DNA of 46,535 bases from Pseudomonadota bacterium (lineage in GTDB: Bacteria > Pseudomonadota > Alphaproteobacteria > Acetobacterales > Acetobacteraceae): the NCBI GenBank assembly GCA_021846225.1, contig JAJZCG010000009.1, positions 1 to 46,535 on the forward strand, given 5' to 3'. Below the pieces are notes generated by a model. It was not told the origin of the DNA. It saw only the letters and a list, made by a program, of their open reading frames with translations, and made no database searches. Numbering within the stretch: position 1 is the first letter of the stretch; each line of letters opens with the position of its first letter. Positions 43,951-46,535 of the stretch are shown one piece after another. The position numbers and the translations under genes were made by a program.

Positions 43951-44912
43951 TGCAGCGCCTTGCCTACAACCGCTTCGTGATTCTGGGGCGCGTTGGCATG
44001 GATCTGTGCGCCGATCCGCCGGGCGCCAAGATCGAGACCGCTGAAAGGTTTACCGCCGCCATCGGCGGTTCTGCCGGAAACATCGCCGTTGCGCTGGCCC
44101 GCCAGGGCGCCGGGGCGGCGCTGGCCACCTGCGTCTCGGACGACCCGGTGGGGCGCTTCTGCCTGGCCGCGTTGACCCGTTACGGCGTCGACACGCGGCA
44201 TGTGCGCCAGGTGGCCGGCGAGAGACGCACCTCGCTTGCCCTGACGGAAACCGTGGCGAGGGAGTGCCAAACCGTACTCTACCGCAATGGCGCGGCCGAT
44301 TTCGCGTTGAGCGAAGCCGATGTCAGCGCCATTGATTTTGCTGACGCGGGGGCCCTTGTTGTCACCGGCACGGCGCTGGCGGCGGCGCCATCGCGCAGCG
44401 CCGCCGCACTGGCCATGAGCCGCGCGCGCGCGGCCGGGGCGCTGGTGGTGCTCGATATCGACTACCGCGCGTATTCATGGGCCACGCCGGAGGAGGCCGC
44501 CCAGGTCTGCCGCGAGGCCGCGCAGGCTTGCGACATCGTGGTTGGCAACGATCTGGAATTCGGGCTTTTGGCCGGCAGCCACGCCGCCGGGGAAGGCTTT
44601 GCCCGCGGCCTGGCGGCGCAAGGCGCGCGCTTGGCCATCTACAAGCGCGGCGCGGAGGGCTCGACCACCTTTACCGCCGATGCCAGTTTCGCAACCCCGA
44701 TCTTCCCGGTGGCCGCGCTGAAGCCGACGGGCGCTGGCGATGGCTTCATGGGCGGGCTGCTGGCCGGTCTGGCGCAGGGCCATGGAATTGAGGCTGCCGT
44801 CCGGCGCGGGGCGGCAACCGCGGCGCTGATCGTCTCGGGGACCGGATGCGCCCCCGCCTCGCCTGACAGCGCCACCCTCGCGCGTTTCATCGCCTCTTTC
44901 CAACAGACATGA
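43947..44912 (+). CDS. iolC: 5-dehydro-2-deoxygluconokinase
   Basis: PfkB-family kinase (321 residues) that phosphorylates 5-keto-2-deoxygluconate (DKG). The Gly motif GGSAGNIAVALARQGAG and the signature PTGAGDGFMGGLLAG with the catalytic Asp are clear. ATG 43947 overlaps the iolD stop (ATGA). No DUF2090 extension is fused here, unlike some Proteobacteria where IolC is a larger two-domain protein. Confidence 0.93.
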   Translation: MMQRLAYNRFVILGRVGMDLCADPPGAKIETAERFTAAIGGSAGNIAVALARQGAGAALATCVSDDPVGRFCLAALTRYGVDTRHVRQVAGERRTSLALTETVARECQTVLYRNGAADFALSEADVSAIDFADAGALVVTGTALAAAPSRSAAALAMSRARAAGALVVLDIDYRAYSWATPEEAAQVCREAAQACDIVVGNDLEFGLLAGSHAAGEGFARGLAAQGARLAIYKRGAEGSTTFTADASFATPIFPVAALKPTGAGDGFMGGLLAGLAQGHGIEAAVRRGAATAALIVSGTGCAPASPDSATLARFIASFQQT

Positions 44913-44924
44913 ACTGGACCGGCC

Positions 44925-45767
44925 ATGCACATCGCTCCCTACGATAATCAGAACCAGCCGATCGCCGGTGTGGATCACCCTCTGGTGCCGCTGGTCTATT
45001 TCAACATCGTGAAGCTGGCGGCGGGCGAGAGCTTCACCTCGGCCGTGCCCGGCTACGAGACCTGCATCGTTCCCGCGACCGGCACGATCGAGGTGATAAC
45101 CGGCGATGAAACCTTCCCCGGCATCGGCCAGCGCCGCCTGAACGTGTGGGACGGCGAGCCGGAGGGGGTCTATATCGGTTCCGGCCAGCCCGCGCGGATT
45201 ATCTGCACCCATGGCCCGGCAGAGGTGTTCGTGGCAGGCGCGAGGTTCGGTGAGGTTCTGCCGCCATTTGCCATCCGCGCGGGCGACATCGACCCGGTGC
45301 AATATGGCTCTGACGATACGAAGACCCATCGCAAGATCAAGCACATCCTCGGGCAGAAATACCGCGGCCGGGCCGGGCGGCTCCTCGTGTCGGAACTCTA
45401 TACGGTTGGTGCGGGCGGGTGGTCCGGTTTTCCCAGCCACAAGCACGACACCGACCGCCTGCCCCTCGAAACCCGCCACGACGAGGCTTATAATTTTCGT
45501 TTCAACCCGCCGCACGGCACGGGCCTGCAGATGTTGCAGCGTGAGGACGGCAAGCCGGGCGATGCTTACCATGTCGTCGACGGCTCGACCATTTTGCTGG
45601 ATAAGGGATACCATCCCTGCTGCGCGCTGCCGGGCTACGAGATGTATTATTTCACCATTCTCGGCGGCTTGTCGCAACGGCCGCTGGTGCAGTTCTTCCA
45701 GCCAAGCCATGCTGATCAAATCGAGACGATCCCCGGCATCAAGAACATGATCGCCAAATTCGCATGA
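44925..45767 (+). CDS. iolB: 5-deoxy-glucuronate isomerase
   Basis: 280-residue bicupin enzyme that converts 5-deoxy-glucuronate to 5-dehydro-2-deoxygluconate. Metal ligands are expected in FPSHKHDT (His-His region) and the Glu in DEAYNFRFNP; the C-terminal YYFTILGGLSQRPLVQF is typical. It starts 12 bp after iolC; its stop overlaps the next gene (ATGA). Confidence 0.95.
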   Translation: MHIAPYDNQNQPIAGVDHPLVPLVYFNIVKLAAGESFTSAVPGYETCIVPATGTIEVITGDETFPGIGQRRLNVWDGEPEGVYIGSGQPARIICTHGPAEVFVAGARFGEVLPPFAIRAGDIDPVQYGSDDTKTHRKIKHILGQKYRGRAGRLLVSELYTVGAGGWSGFPSHKHDTDRLPLETRHDEAYNFRFNPPHGTGLQMLQREDGKPGDAYHVVDGSTILLDKGYHPCCALPGYEMYYFTILGGLSQRPLVQFFQPSHADQIETIPGIKNMIAKFA

Positions 45768-46535
45768 CGCTGGCAAATTTGCGCGATGTGCTGACGCCCT
45801 GCCTGACCGACGGCACCGCCGTGGCGGGAATGGTGGTTCTGGGCTGGGAGGATGCGCTGGCCTATGTCCGCGCCGCCGAAGCGCTCGGGCGCCCTGTCAT
45901 CCTGCAAGCGGGCCCTGGCTGCCGCGCCCACACGCCCCTGCCCGTCCTCGGCGCCATGTTCCGGGCTTTGGCCGAGGGGGCCTGCGTGCCCGTGGTGGCG
46001 CATCTCGACCATGGCGAAAGCCTGCGCGTTTGCCAGGCGGCGTATGATAGCGGCTTCACTTCGGTGATGTTCGATGGTTCCGCCCTGCCCTTGCAGGAAA
46101 ACATCGAGCGGACCGCAGAAATCGTGCAATGGGCGCATGCGCGCGGTCTCTCGGTTGAAGCCGAACTGGGCTTTGTCGGCTATCAGGGGGGCGCGCAATC
46201 CCAAGGAACCGACCCCGGCGAGGTTGCCCGCTTTGCCCGCGAGAGCGGCGCGGATGCGCTGGCCGTCGCGGTGGGAAACTGCCACCTCATGACATCGCCG
46301 CACGCCGCCATTGATTTAGGGCGTCTCACGGCCATTCAGTCCGCAGCACCCGGCCTGCCCCTCGTGCTGCACGGAGGATCAGGCATCGGCACGCCAACGC
46401 GCCGGCTCCTGGCCAGCAAGACGCATATCTGCAAAATGAACATCGGAACCGAATTGCGTATGGCCTTCGGCGCCGCGCTGCGCAGCGTCCTGGCCAGCGA
46501 CCCGGCATTGTTTGACCGGAACAAGATTCTCGAAG
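45764..46535 (+). CDS. iolJ: Class II aldolase, probable 2-deoxy-5-keto-gluconate-6-P aldolase (partial)
   Basis: 257 residues are visible; the frame runs off the right edge. It has the class II fructose-bisphosphate aldolase pattern: Zn-binding VAHLDHG, the strand MFDGS, EAELG, a GN-His segment (AVGNCHLM) and VLHGGSGI. In this operon, last after iolB with an ATGA overlap, it most likely cleaves 2-deoxy-5-keto-gluconate-6-phosphate to DHAP and malonate semialdehyde (IolJ role). A tagatose-type aldolase is possible from the motifs alone. Confidence 0.85.
   Translation, partial: MTLANLRDVLTPCLTDGTAVAGMVVLGWEDALAYVRAAEALGRPVILQAGPGCRAHTPLPVLGAMFRALAEGACVPVVAHLDHGESLRVCQAAYDSGFTSVMFDGSALPLQENIERTAEIVQWAHARGLSVEAELGFVGYQGGAQSQGTDPGEVARFARESGADALAVAVGNCHLMTSPHAAIDLGRLTAIQSAAPGLPLVLHGGSGIGTPTRRLLASKTHICKMNIGTELRMAFGAALRSVLASDPALFDRNKILE

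Overview
The window is a GC-rich chromosomal segment of an alphaproteobacterium. Evidence for this is the alpha-type fabD-fabG-acpP-fabF-mltG run, a DUF1489 gene directly behind ilvC, an L31 without zinc cysteines, and a DUF6502/DUF5666 pair. An acidophilic member of the Acetobacteraceae (Acidocella or Acidiphilium type) is my best guess, but that is inference from protein flavour, not from a marker gene. Genes are packed tightly, several operons use ATGA or GTGA stop/start overlaps, and GTG or TTG starts are frequent. I see no rRNA, tRNA, CRISPR array, phage gene or intact insertion sequence.

Region by region. (1) 1-4065: surface polysaccharide genes, namely a methyltransferase-glycosyltransferase fusion cut by the window edge, UDP-glucose dehydrogenase, and a divergent WecA/MraY-type sugar-phosphate transferase. 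(2) 4071-6108: lrgAB, rpmE with a clear terminator, and a SnoaL-like protein. (3) 6138-12037: mltG, fabF, acpP, fabG, fabD, a DUF1489 gene with an unusual start, and ilvC. (4) 12185-16428: a two-gene RND efflux system without an outer-membrane channel gene. (5) 16543-18419: a MaoC hydratase, a thioredoxin-like [2Fe-2S] ferredoxin and AlkB. (6) 18484-24633: a five-gene polyamine operon (aminotransferase, glutamine-synthetase-like ligase, N-carbamoylputrescine amidase, agmatine deiminase, permease). (7) 24905-27486: a fused monoheme cytochrome/outer-membrane porin resembling the Cyc2 family, divergent from a WD40 protein. (8) 27515-33657: the DUF6502/DUF5666 pair, a small membrane ORF, a degenerate Zn-ribbon methyltransferase-like gene, an outer-membrane barrel protein, a TauE/SafE exporter and a PfkB kinase. 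(9) 33800-36593: bactofilin, a GH17 membrane glucanase/transglycosylase and a CoA-binding protein. (10) 36663-38336: a GMC oxidoreductase. (11) 38651-46535: a myo-inositol catabolism locus, with a LacI regulator, two Gfo/Idh/MocA dehydrogenases and iolD-iolC-iolB-iolJ, the last cut by the window end.

How they work together: the polyamine operon encodes a route from agmatine to N-carbamoylputrescine to putrescine, then nitrogen and carbon recovery by transamination or gamma-glutamylation. The inositol locus carries ring oxidation, ring opening, isomerisation, phosphorylation and aldol cleavage; iolE and a myo-inositol transporter are not in the window. A perfect 16-bp LacI-type palindrome lies between the divergent dehydrogenase and iolD genes and is the likely operator.

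The most notable items are the Cyc2-like cytochrome-porin with an FNR/CRP-type box upstream, the ferredoxin-alkB overlap, the DUF6502/DUF5666 operon, the methyltransferase-glycosyltransferase fusion, the bactofilin gene with two well-placed starts, and the DUF1489 gene that may start at a CTG overlapping the ilvC stop.
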